From NCBI GenBank assembly GCA_949031345.1, contig CARNVA010000003.1:1-14476 (forward strand): a DNA stretch of 14,476 nt, in the 5' to 3' direction. Positions within the stretch are counted from its first letter, which is position 1. Every line of letters starts with the position of its first letter. This stretch comes from an uncultured Eubacteriales bacterium (GTDB lineage: Bacteria > Bacillota > Clostridia > Christensenellales > UBA1242). Below, piece by piece: positions 1 through 7,081 of this stretch. The notes under the pieces were generated by a model. The model did no database searches. It was given only the letters and a program-made list of their open reading frames with translations, and was not told the DNA's origin. A program made the position numbers and the translations under genes.

Positions 1-117
1 TACCTTTTTTTACGCTTTTTTTATTTTATACCCACAACGCATGCGGGTAGGTCTTTCCACCGCTTAAACATGCACTAAAAAATCAATCATCTTGGCTTAT
101 TTTGAAAAATTTTAATT

Positions 118-150
118 AAAAAAAAGATATAATTTTCATTACATCTTTTT
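118..150 (-). terminator. Rho-independent terminator of the cmk operon
   Basis: Read on the minus strand, two 13-base arms (121-133 and 138-150) pair with one G-T wobble around a GAAA tetraloop. A run of eight T follows (118-125, partly shared with the stem). It lies just after the stop of the 157-1221 gene and should end the cmk transcript. The stem is AT-rich but long, and the tetraloop and U-tract are canonical. Confidence 0.72.
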
Positions 151-156
151 CATATT

Positions 157-1221
157 TTAATATCTTTCATCATCAGCATTATAATACATTTCACTTTGAC
201 TTTCCATATCAACCAAATCTTTATAGAAAGTTAATAAATCTGCAAAATAATTTATACAAGCTTTTGCGTCAAGGTCTCTATGTTCAAACTTTAATTCTCT
301 TGTAACAGCCTTAAATAAATCAAACACATCTCCCAAAGAAAATTCACCTTGCACCGTAGCAATATTATAGACATTTTTTATCAAATCTTCACTAAATTGT
401 CGCCTATCAATTGGTTGTTGCCCTTTGATATATGGACTTGGTTTAACTTTTACAACTTTAGAAATTTGGTCAAGAGAATGATTTTCTTTTAAAGAATAGC
501 GAAGTTGCATAAGCCCAGCAAGTATATCACTTATTGCTCTGTTGTAGACATACATTCTAAGCATATTTAAATCATAGTTTTTAACTTGTTGTTTAAACTG
601 CATCATTTTCTTATCAGCCAAAGTTTCATCTTTTTCATGCACTGCATTTTTATATTGTTCAAAAATGTTATAATAAGGAGACTTCTTATCATACTTACAC
701 AAAGTGTTGTAAGTGCTCAAAGCGTTTTCAACAAGTGCTTCATTAAAATCAGTATGAATATGTGAAGGATCAACTTCGTTAAAAGCCAAAAGATTGTCTA
801 AAAGAATATCCTTTTTTATTTCTTCAAGATTAAAACCCTTCTTCAAAAGCATTTCCATTTCATTATTTAAAACTTTAAAAGAAGTTGCTCTTTTGTATGG
901 GTCTTCAACTGTATTTAATACATAATTGATTTCACAAGCGAGCTTATATACTTCTACTGGGTTATAGAAAAGAGTTTCTCTGTCTAAAGCGCCAATATCA
1001 ATTTGGTGTAGGCGTTCTATTCTTCTTTGTTCCATAGAGCCACCGACAACAAAGTTATTTACACCTAAAATACTAGTTTTAAAATCTCTATAGAGCTTAA
1101 AAGGTTCTCCATTGAAGTCCAGCTTAATTGCGTCATCAATTTTAACAACTTTAGAAATCTCTCTTACAATTTTTTCTATAGAATGTATATTTGGATAATA
1201 ATCTGCACCAATTTTTGCCAT
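157..1221 (-). CDS. hypothetical protein downstream of cmk
   Basis: I do not recognise this 354-residue protein. It is soluble, mostly helical and charged, with no signal peptide, membrane segment or nucleotide-binding motif that I can see. The frame is open to 1269, but I prefer the ATG at 1221 (protein starting MAKIGADYYPN). That ATG has a good Shine-Dalgarno (GAGGTG, 4 bases upstream) and removes an 11-base overlap with cmk. A gap of 37 bases separates it from the cmk stop and a strong terminator follows, so it is the second gene of a cmk operon. The C-terminal half has a hydrophobic helical stretch (NRAISDILAGLMQL) and an acidic, tyrosine-rich end. No function is proposed. Confidence 0.8.
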   Translation of the reverse strand: MAKIGADYYPNIHSIEKIVREISKVVKIDDAIKLDFNGEPFKLYRDFKTSILGVNNFVVGGSMEQRRIERLHQIDIGALDRETLFYNPVEVYKLACEINYVLNTVEDPYKRATSFKVLNNEMEMLLKKGFNLEEIKKDILLDNLLAFNEVDPSHIHTDFNEALVENALSTYNTLCKYDKKSPYYNIFEQYKNAVHEKDETLADKKMMQFKQQVKNYDLNMLRMYVYNRAISDILAGLMQLRYSLKENHSLDQISKVVKVKPSPYIKGQQPIDRRQFSEDLIKNVYNIATVQGEFSLGDVFDLFKAVTRELKFEHRDLDAKACINYFADLLTFYKDLVDMESQSEMYYNADDERY

Positions 1222-1258
1222 AATGCACCTCATTAGTTTTATTTTATCATAAAACCAT

Positions 1259-1918
1259 TCACTTTTCAAGTTTTAATTTTATAATTTCTAAACAATTTTC
1301 AACTACTTCTTCAATAGTCATGTCGCTTGTATCTAAAATAACAGCATCATCTGCAGGTTTTAGAGGTGCTACGGCACGGTGTTCATCGGCATAATCTCTT
1401 GCCATAATATCCTTTAAAATTTCTTCATAAGTCTCACCTTCAACCTGTTTAAAGCGTCTGTTTGCGCGTTCTTCTGGAGAGGCAATCATAAAAATTTTAA
1501 TTTGAGCATTTGGCAAAACTACTGTGCCAATATCTCTTCCATCCATGATGCAATTATATTCATTGGCAAAATCACGCTGAATATCAAGAATACGCTCCCT
1601 TACTGCTTTGAAGGATGAAATATGCGACGCCATATTAGAAATTTCTTCCTGTCTAAGTAAAGGTGTATAATCAATTCCATCAACAATCACATGTTGCTCG
1701 TCCCCCACAAACTTAATTTCAATGGTTTTTAATTGTTTAAGAAATTGCTCTGCCCGCTCTTCATTTAAGACTCCTAAATTTTTATCTCTATAAGAGCAAG
1801 CCATTCCTCTATAAATAGAGCCAGTATTTAACACTCTATAATCAAGTTTTTTAGACAAAATTTCTGCTATTGTGCTCTTTCCACTGCCTGCTGGCCCATC
1901 AATGGCAACATTTATCAT
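1259..1918 (-). CDS. cmk: cytidylate kinase
   Basis: Phosphorylates CMP and dCMP with ATP in the cytoplasm, feeding CTP and dCTP synthesis. The 219-residue length is typical. The P-loop GPAGSGKST is at residues 8-16, the NTGSIYRG substrate segment at 31-38, DGRDIGT at 126-132, the lid region ASPEERANRRF at 146-156, and the C-terminal block running from ARDYADEHR to LDTS at about 173-198. All are hallmarks of the Cmk family. An AGGAG ribosome site lies 7 bases before the ATG, and a strong promoter lies upstream at 1945-1973. It is co-transcribed with the unknown gene that follows. The gene ends in TGA, which shows that TGA is a stop in this organism. In many Bacillota cmk neighbours genes such as ispH or rpsA; here it does not. 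Confidence 0.96.
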   Translation of the reverse strand: MINVAIDGPAGSGKSTIAEILSKKLDYRVLNTGSIYRGMACSYRDKNLGVLNEERAEQFLKQLKTIEIKFVGDEQHVIVDGIDYTPLLRQEEISNMASHISSFKAVRERILDIQRDFANEYNCIMDGRDIGTVVLPNAQIKIFMIASPEERANRRFKQVEGETYEEILKDIMARDYADEHRAVAPLKPADDAVILDTSDMTIEEVVENCLEIIKLKLEK

Positions 1919-1944
1919 ATAAATCTCCTTTTCATCAGTATTAT

Positions 1945-1973
1945 ATTATACCTAAAAGTTATAATTTTGACAA
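1945..1973 (-). promoter_or_regulatory. sigma-A promoter of cmk
   Basis: On the minus strand the -35 is TTGTCA (1968-1973), the spacer is 17 bases, and the -10 is a perfect TATAAT (1945-1950). It lies about 27 bases before the cmk ATG, with the Shine-Dalgarno in between. Confidence 0.78.
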
Positions 1974-1991
1974 ACATTTGATAAAAAAGAT

Positions 1992-2020
1992 TTTACAAAT
2001 TTAAACAAACTTATTAAAAT
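1992..2020 (+). promoter_or_regulatory. promoter of the DNA glycosylase gene, placing the start of transcription at the ATG
   Basis: The -35 is TTTACA (1992-1997, 5 of 6), the spacer is 17 bases, and the -10 is TAAAAT (2015-2020, 5 of 6). Only seven bases separate the -10 from the ATG at 2028, so transcription should begin at or next to the start codon. No Shine-Dalgarno is present. Confidence 0.55.
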
Positions 2021-2027
2021 AAAACTT

Positions 2028-2507
2028 ATGGAAATTAAAGAAAATTATTCAGGCTTTCAGCCTTTTATAGACGAAAAAAGTGAAATCTTGATTTTGGGAA
2101 GTTTTCCTTCAGTTAAATCTCGCCAAAACAATTTTTATTATGGGAATTCAAGAAATCGTTTTTGGAAGGTTTTAGCTTCCGCATTCAATGAAGAATGTCC
2201 TCAAACAATTGAAGAAAAGAAAATGCTGTGTCAAAGACATAAAATTGCACTTTGGGATGTTTTTTGGCAAAGTGATTTAAAGGGCTCTAGCGACCTAACA
2301 TTGTCAAAATCAAACATTGTTTTAAGCGACCTAAATGGCTTAATAAAACAATATCCAAACATTAAAAAAATACTTTGTAATGGAGCACTTGCTTATGACA
2401 CTCTCACAAAGAATTTTAATTTCAATATTGAAATAAAAAAGCTCCACTCAACAAGCCCAGCATGCGTGAATTTTAATCTTGATGAATGGATAGCAAATTT
2501 AAAATAA
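2028..2507 (+). CDS. DNA-deoxyinosine (hypoxanthine-DNA) glycosylase, UDG superfamily family 6
   Basis: A base-excision repair enzyme that would remove hypoxanthine (deaminated adenine), and perhaps uracil, from DNA. The 159-residue length fits the family. Visible motifs are LGSFPS (23-28, the motif-1 water-activating loop of the superfamily), the diagnostic YYGNSRNRFWKVL (37-49), ALWDV (74-78), the NGA turn (118-120) and LHSTSPA (139-145, the DNA-intercalating loop). The gene stands alone, divergent from cmk with separate promoters, and ends in a hairpin shared with the convergent gene. There is no Shine-Dalgarno and the promoter abuts the ATG, so the mRNA is probably leaderless. Family assignment is firm; exact base specificity is inferred. 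Confidence 0.88.
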   Translation: MEIKENYSGFQPFIDEKSEILILGSFPSVKSRQNNFYYGNSRNRFWKVLASAFNEECPQTIEEKKMLCQRHKIALWDVFWQSDLKGSSDLTLSKSNIVLSDLNGLIKQYPNIKKILCNGALAYDTLTKNFNFNIEIKKLHSTSPACVNFNLDEWIANLK

Positions 2508-2524
2508 AAATTATTTAAACATGT

Positions 2525-2561
2525 TTTATAGCGCTTTAATTTTCAAACAAAGCACTATAAA
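2525..2561 (+). terminator. hairpin between convergent genes, terminator of the glycosylase gene
   Basis: Arms TTTATAGCGCTTT (2525-2537) and AAAGCACTATAAA (2549-2561) pair over 13 positions with one C/A mismatch and an 11-base loop. ATTTCTTTTG follows on the plus strand. The hairpin overlaps the last codons of the convergent minus-strand gene. It may also act weakly on that strand, where T-rich sequence follows only after about ten bases. Confidence 0.5.
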
Positions 2562-2919
2562 TTTCTTTTGTCGTATTTATTGCCTTAAACAGACTTGGGA
2601 GACATATTTTTGTAACACTTTCATCATCAATAGAAGCTATTAAAGAGCCAACATTGACAGCAATTTCATTAAGTGATTTGATAAGTTCGAAATTGTTTGG
2701 ATAGTCATAATCGTTTGTTGCACCATCATTTTCACCAAGTTCTTCAATTTCAATAAAAGTGTCTTTCATAAGTGCCCTAACAAGCACCTGACCTTCCTTA
2801 CTAAACTTTTGACAATCTTCAACATTTCCATCATTCAAAGCCATTTCACTTTTAATAAAAGCTTTGTTTGCATTAGAAGATGCCTCTAAAAGCTCTGCAT
2901 ACAACGCCAAATTTTCCAT
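2536..2919 (-). CDS. small hypothetical helical protein
   Basis: An unrecognised 127-residue, acidic, probably all-helical cytosolic protein with no signal peptide, membrane segment or known motif. A central acidic loop (about 62-75, ELGENDGATNDYDYP) divides two helical halves, as in small helical-bundle proteins. The start is well supported: an AGAGGTGAG Shine-Dalgarno lies 5 bases before the ATG. A sigma-A-like promoter is at 3000-3028. The gene is monocistronic and convergent with the glycosylase gene; the stop lies inside the shared terminator hairpin. Function unknown. Confidence 0.72.
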   Translation of the reverse strand: MENLALYAELLEASSNANKAFIKSEMALNDGNVEDCQKFSKEGQVLVRALMKDTFIEIEELGENDGATNDYDYPNNFELIKSLNEIAVNVGSLIASIDDESVTKICLPSLFKAINTTKEIYSALFEN

Positions 2920-2999
2920 TTAACTCACCTCTTTTTTATAGATTGATTTTTATAATATTTATTATCATAATATCATTTAGCTTTAAAAAACACAAATTT

Positions 3000-3028
3000 T
3001 TTATCGTTTTATTGCAAAATATTGTCAA
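3000..3028 (-). promoter_or_regulatory. promoter of the small hypothetical gene
   Basis: On the minus strand a perfect TTGACA (3023-3028), a 17-base spacer and GATAAA (3000-3005, 4 of 6). It implies a 5' untranslated region of about 70 bases before the ATG at 2919. The surrounding DNA is very AT-rich, so the -10 is uncertain. Confidence 0.42.
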
Positions 3029-3041
3029 TTTTGCTTAATTA

Positions 3042-3365
3042 TTATATTTTCGTATAGCCAGTTATATCACTATCAAACCGAAAGTCCTCACCAGCAAGCC
3101 AAACCAGACCGCTTGGAATTGGCCTGCCATCACTTAACGCTGACCAATTTGTAAAGTTGTCACCTTTGCAAAATTTGTCACCATTTATTTCAAAAACACA
3201 ATTTAATAAATCAATATTCCCCTCAAAAAGTCCGTGATTTAAATCCGATTGTATATTTGCAGCTGCAAAGCAATCATTTATTGAAGAAGTTGTTTGTGAA
3301 TATCCAACAAATGCTCCAACACTACTTCCAGTTTTTATATAATTATTATAATTTTTTTTTAAATT
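3042..3365 (-). pseudogene. remnant of a GLUG-like repeat surface protein (C-terminal piece, no start codon)
   Basis: A reading frame of about 107 codons, open from just after a stop at 3366-3368 to a double TAA at 3042, with no ATG, GTG or TTG start in a sensible place. Its sequence is clearly protein-like. GSSVGAFVGYS and SINDCFAAANIQ resemble GLUG-type repeats of large Gram-positive surface proteins (pattern G-x-V-G-x-x-V-G-Y, then I-x-N/D-C-Y/F). It continues with NWSALSDGRPIPSGLVWLAG, a W-rich segment typical of the C-terminal repeat end of such proteins. A run of nine A on the coding strand (3352-3360) lies at the upstream edge. With eight A it would join a short frame starting at an ATG at 3393. 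I infer decay of a longer gene; a sequencing-length error in the A run is an alternative. Confidence 0.55.
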
Positions 3366-3431
3366 TTATCAATAATTTCAACCAAATTGTCATTCTTTTT
3401 TCAAAAAAACAACAAAATTCTTAAATTAAAT

Positions 3432-3459
3432 TTGATTTTTTTATGTTTCATGCTAAAAT
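3432..3459 (+). promoter_or_regulatory. extended -10 promoter abutting the YgjV-family ATG
   Basis: TTGATT (3432-3437), a 16-base spacer and TAAAAT (3454-3459) preceded by TGC, an extended -10. Eight bases separate the -10 from the ATG at 3468, so transcription should start at or just before the start codon. The layout matches the promoter before the glycosylase gene. Confidence 0.52.
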
Positions 3460-3467
3460 ACAAAATT

Positions 3468-4115
3468 ATGGCATTGTATATAGTTTCACAAGTTTTAATG
3501 GGACTGGGGATGACAATTGACCTTTCAAGTCGAATAATGAAAAGCAAGAAATTTATTCTTGTTTATATGACGCTTGCAAGTGTTTTTTATGTTTCATCTT
3601 ATCTTTGTCAAAGCAGTCCTCTTCCCGCGGTTGCAAACGCTTGCAATCTTGTGCGAGGAATAAGCTATCTTTATCTTGATAAAAAAGCCATGCCTTTTAA
3701 ATATTATTTAATTCCTATGGCAATTATTTTTTGCGGCTTTGGTGTGGCAATTGGGTTTTTATGGCGTGATAATATGGACATAATCATGATTGTTTCCATT
3801 CTATTATGCACTATCTGCCTTGCTTTTAAAAATCTTTTAGTAGTCAGAATAGGGCTTATAGCAAACAGCTCTATTTGGATTGCTTATAACGCATACATAG
3901 CCTCTTATGTAGGCGTGGCTTGTAATGTTCTTAATATTATATTTGTGATTGCAGCCATCATTTCCTATCATGTAATATTACCTAAGAAACAGGCAGCTTT
4001 AAATAACAACGAAAAAGCAGAAACTAACATATCTCAAACGGCTGAAATTACAATTAAAAATCTTAATGAAAAACAAGACAATTATGAAACAGATAAAAAA
4101 GAGACAGAAAAATAA
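3468..4115 (+). CDS. YgjV-family integral membrane protein
   Basis: A 215-residue protein with about six to seven hydrophobic segments (roughly residues 1-18, 29-48, 52-70, 78-98, 103-121, 124-144 and 147-170), then a soluble, charged tail (171-215) rich in N, E and K. The arrangement and the opening IVSQVLMGLGMTIDLSS followed by KSKKF suggest the YgjV family (bacterial inner membrane proteins of unknown function). An upstream in-frame ATG at 3387 would add 27 residues, but it would run through the promoter. I therefore chose the ATG at 3468. There is no Shine-Dalgarno. The stop codon sits in the loop of the terminator. Function unknown. Confidence 0.7.
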   Translation: MALYIVSQVLMGLGMTIDLSSRIMKSKKFILVYMTLASVFYVSSYLCQSSPLPAVANACNLVRGISYLYLDKKAMPFKYYLIPMAIIFCGFGVAIGFLWRDNMDIIMIVSILLCTICLAFKNLLVVRIGLIANSSIWIAYNAYIASYVGVACNVLNIIFVIAAIISYHVILPKKQAALNNNEKAETNISQTAEITIKNLNEKQDNYETDKKETEK

Positions 4116-4127
4116 TCTGTCTTTTTT
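4097..4127. terminator. bidirectional Rho-independent terminator
   Basis: GACAG (4103-4107) pairs with CTGTC (4117-4121). Flanking A and T runs extend the stem and supply a U-tract on both strands. It ends the YgjV-family gene on the plus strand, whose TAA is in the loop, and the polysaccharide-export transcript ending with the zinc-ribbon gene on the minus strand. Confidence 0.75.
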
Positions 4128-4209
4128 ATTCCGCCAAATAAGTGAATTTCTATCTTTATAATCAACAAATTTTAATGCGTTGTTGTAATGTTCTTTCCAA
4201 GTCATCCAT

Positions 4210-5172
4210 CTATTCTATCACAATTGGATTGTAAATCAAATAAGCATTTTCGCCAAACTGTTTCAAATTATTCAGCACCATAAGTGCTTTGAGATAATCT
4301 TCTTTGTCAAGCCTGTAATCTTTAATGATTTTGTCAATAGTAAATTTCCCAAAAGATAAATTTTCTCTTTCTCCAGTTTCCAAATATTTGCAAGCAGCAA
4401 CAAAATATTCATCCTGCATCTCATAAAATATTGGAGCAAGCATTGAACATTCAATATTAGAAAATTTGCTGTTTTTTGTAAACAAAGCATTAAAATCAAC
4501 AAACTCCATCTTTCTGTCAATGTCGTTCATAAGATAATCTTTACTATCCAAAGCTAAAATAAGATTTTTTTCAAAATCCATCACCTTCTTGACCATTTGC
4601 GCTTGTGCATTATCTTTATTTTCTTCAAGTTGAGCATTCAAATCAACTGTCAACATGTCGAGATATTCTTGTGCTTTTTCAAATTCGCCATTTTTTCTTA
4701 GTAAATCAACGCATTGCAATAAAATATCACCATCTTCATCTCTAAAGGCAATGTCAATCAATAAATTTAAAGCTTTACTGCGGTAGAGTCGTGTATTTTC
4801 TTCATCTTCGGAGTCCTCAAAAGTCCAACTTGCACCTAAATACATTAAAGCTGCAGATTTTTGTTTCCCTGCCCTTTCATTTATCATTGCCGACAACAGA
4901 TATTTTTTAACACTGTCCGACACCTGTGAATTTAACACTTCTTGATAAGGTTGACTTTTTATAAATTCCTCATCAACAGTGCTTTGTTCTGATATGTCAA
5001 AATCGCAATAATGGCAGAATGGGCATTCTTGAATTGGTATATTTACAGAGCCAAAATCACATCTAAGGTCAAGGTGTCTTTCTGCGCCAATTGTGCTTGT
5101 GCTGTAATAAACATCTTGCATACTTTCTTGTCCACACACGGCACACTTAAGTGAAACTTTTTCTATCTTCAT
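4210..5172 (-). CDS. zinc-ribbon, helical-repeat protein of the DUF2225 type
   Basis: A 320-residue cytosolic protein. The N-terminus holds a split zinc site, CAVC (residues 10-13) and CPFC (50-53), with an extra C56, separated by a DLRCDF strand as in DUF2225 proteins. From about residue 65 on it is helical and TPR-like. SAALMYLGASWTFED resembles the DUF2225 segment, and EFEKAQEYLDML looks like a repeat helix pair. DUF2225 proteins occur widely in Bacillota and have no settled function. An AAGGAG ribosome site lies 6 bases before the ATG. It sits 43 bases after the ATPase-GT8 gene with no terminator between, so it is probably the last gene of that transcript. Assignment to DUF2225 is by motif only. 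Confidence 0.68.
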   Translation of the reverse strand: MKIEKVSLKCAVCGQESMQDVYYSTSTIGAERHLDLRCDFGSVNIPIQECPFCHYCDFDISEQSTVDEEFIKSQPYQEVLNSQVSDSVKKYLLSAMINERAGKQKSAALMYLGASWTFEDSEDEENTRLYRSKALNLLIDIAFRDEDGDILLQCVDLLRKNGEFEKAQEYLDMLTVDLNAQLEENKDNAQAQMVKKVMDFEKNLILALDSKDYLMNDIDRKMEFVDFNALFTKNSKFSNIECSMLAPIFYEMQDEYFVAACKYLETGERENLSFGKFTIDKIIKDYRLDKEDYLKALMVLNNLKQFGENAYLIYNPIVIE

Positions 5173-5215
5173 TTTTTCTCCTTATGATTGCAATAAATTT
5201 TTCAAACTCTATCAA

Positions 5216-7060
5216 TTATTTTTTATTTTTAATTCTATAAAATACATAACCTATTTCACATTTAATCTCATGCAAAGCATTTTTAAAGCCAACATCTCTC
5301 CAGCTTCTGAAAAACTTTCTTAAAAGTCTGAATGGAAAAGTGAAAAATCTTAAAAATTTATTTCTTTTCTTTTTTGGCTTTTTTGTTTTTTTAGCCTCTG
5401 TTTTGGGATTTTCTTTAATAATTTCATCATTTACAGGGCTGTTTTGTGCATATTTCCAAAAATATTCAGCAAGTGGCAAGTTCGCACCTTTTGGTTTCCA
5501 AGGCTTAACTTCAGTTGTATAATGAATAATACTGCCTATTTTTTTATCAAGATTTTCATCAAAAAGGTCTATATTTCCCCATTGTAGATTCCACTTTTCC
5601 GATAAAAGTTTAATATTATTTTTAAGCACAATATTAAGTGCATCTTGATCTGGACACATTAAAACAGAATGATTTCTAAGAAGTTTCAAGCATTTCTCTT
5701 TTATATCTTGATGAAAAAATTTTTTAGTGTCTATTAAAAGCACACCTGAATTGATATAACCCTCTGGCTCTACCTTCAACTCCTTTCTGATATAATATTT
5801 TATCCTATCTTTCTCTATTGTGTCTCTCACTCCAGCTACAATTTCGTTTTCAGCAAGCTCTATTTCCAAAAGCTCTTTAATGTCGCCCGTCACTACCAAA
5901 TCACAATCAAGATAAATCACCTTATCATATTGATATAACACTTCTGGAATCAACCATCTATAAAACATTTGATTTGAATAATGAGCCCTTGAATACAACA
6001 TTTCTTTTGAAATAAGATTGCCTACATTGACACATTCAACACTGAGGTTATCTTTGCTCATCCCCTCAAAAAATTCTAAATCAGAAGGTAAGATTTCCTC
6101 ATCATGAAAGATGAAAACTTTGTATAAAACATCTTCTGCTTGAGTGCGATTTTCATATATAGATTGAATTGTCACGGCTGCATATTTTGCATAATTGTGG
6201 TCAGTTGCCAAAACAATTGGCACCACTTTTTTCTCTTTTTCCTCTTCGTTTTTTGTTTCGATAAGCTCTACTGGCTTCTTCTTGCCATTTTCACTTACCT
6301 CTTTGCAATATTTCAAGTATTCATCAACAACCTGGCTGCAGTCGCCATACATTTGCATTTGGTTATCTTTTATCCAAAGCGCCTTATGACATAGTTTTTT
6401 CACCTCAGGCATGTTATGAGAAACATAAATAAGTGTTGTGCCGCCTTTAAGCAATTCTTCAATTTTCTTATGACATTTTTGTCTAAAATTGATATCTCCA
6501 ACCGACAAAATCTCATCAACAAGCAATATATCAGGTTTTACATCAACAGCAATGGCAAAACCAAGCCTTGAAAGCATTCCTGATGAAAAATTTTTAATTG
6601 GCACATTCATTGAATCTTCAAGCTCGGCAAATTCAACAATAGAGTCATACTTTTCCTTCATTTGCTTTCGTGAATATCCAAGTATTGCTCCATTTAAAAA
6701 CACATTTTCTTTTGCAGTTGACTCCATGTCAAACCCTGCCCCAAGATTTAAAAGAGGGGCTATTGTTCCACCCAGTCTTATTTCACCCTCAGTTGCTTCC
6801 AAAACACCTGCTATTGTCTTTAAAAGAGATGATTTTCCACTTCCATTCAAGCCAATTAAAGCAAGACTCTCACCCTTTTTCACTTCAAAAGATATATCAT
6901 TAAGCACCCAAAAGGCGTTATATCTAAGTTTACCTTTAAAAAGTTTGACAAAAAACTCCTTAAGGGTATCCACCCTCTCGGTAGGCTTATTATATTTTAA
7001 ACTTACATTTTCAACTTCAATTAAGTTTTCTTTATTGTGTACATCTGAAATTCTGGCCAT
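5216..7060 (-). CDS. polysaccharide-export ABC ATPase fused to a family 8 glycosyltransferase
   Basis: Residues 1-255 form an ATPase of the Wzt/TagH/RfbE type: Walker A GLNGSGKSS (70-78), signature FSSGM (158-162), Walker B ILLVDE (178-183) and H-loop H215. It would power the ABC-2 permease encoded just upstream. A charged linker (256-278) leads to a complete GT8 domain (about 279-540) with the metal-binding DCD (385-387), NSGVLLID (437-444), DQDALN (471-476) and HYTTEVKPW (513-521). The C-terminal 60 residues are very basic and amphipathic and could hold the protein at the membrane. In Wzt the ATPase is normally followed by a carbohydrate-binding domain; here a glycosyltransferase takes that place. 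A ribosome site, AAAGGA, lies about 5 bases before the ATG, 21 bases after the permease stop. The two domains are in one unbroken frame. Confidence 0.92.
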   Translation of the reverse strand: MARISDVHNKENLIEVENVSLKYNKPTERVDTLKEFFVKLFKGKLRYNAFWVLNDISFEVKKGESLALIGLNGSGKSSLLKTIAGVLEATEGEIRLGGTIAPLLNLGAGFDMESTAKENVFLNGAILGYSRKQMKEKYDSIVEFAELEDSMNVPIKNFSSGMLSRLGFAIAVDVKPDILLVDEILSVGDINFRQKCHKKIEELLKGGTTLIYVSHNMPEVKKLCHKALWIKDNQMQMYGDCSQVVDEYLKYCKEVSENGKKKPVELIETKNEEEKEKKVVPIVLATDHNYAKYAAVTIQSIYENRTQAEDVLYKVFIFHDEEILPSDLEFFEGMSKDNLSVECVNVGNLISKEMLYSRAHYSNQMFYRWLIPEVLYQYDKVIYLDCDLVVTGDIKELLEIELAENEIVAGVRDTIEKDRIKYYIRKELKVEPEGYINSGVLLIDTKKFFHQDIKEKCLKLLRNHSVLMCPDQDALNIVLKNNIKLLSEKWNLQWGNIDLFDENLDKKIGSIIHYTTEVKPWKPKGANLPLAEYFWKYAQNSPVNDEIIKENPKTEAKKTKKPKKKRNKFLRFFTFPFRLLRKFFRSWRDVGFKNALHEIKCEIGYVFYRIKNKK

Positions 7061-7081
7061 AGCATTCCTTTTTATTATAAT

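Noticed and set aside
1222..1269. Longer N-terminus of the gene after cmk
   Set aside because: It would overlap the cmk end by 11 bases and lacks a ribosome site, whereas the ATG at 1221 has GAGGTG at proper distance.
1967..1972. Plus-strand TTGACA as the -35 of the glycosylase promoter
   Set aside because: No acceptable -10 follows at the right spacing. It overlaps the cmk -35, and the TTTACA/TAAAAT pair downstream is a better fit.
3387..3467. Upstream start for the YgjV-family gene adding 27 residues
   Set aside because: The extension runs through a good extended -10 promoter and adds a lysine- and phenylalanine-rich stretch unlike the family N-terminus.
3999..4205. Short minus-strand frame after the zinc-ribbon gene (68 residues)
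   Set aside because: It runs through the bidirectional terminator and into the antisense of the YgjV-family gene, has no ribosome site, and its second half is simple hydrophobic sequence from A/T runs.
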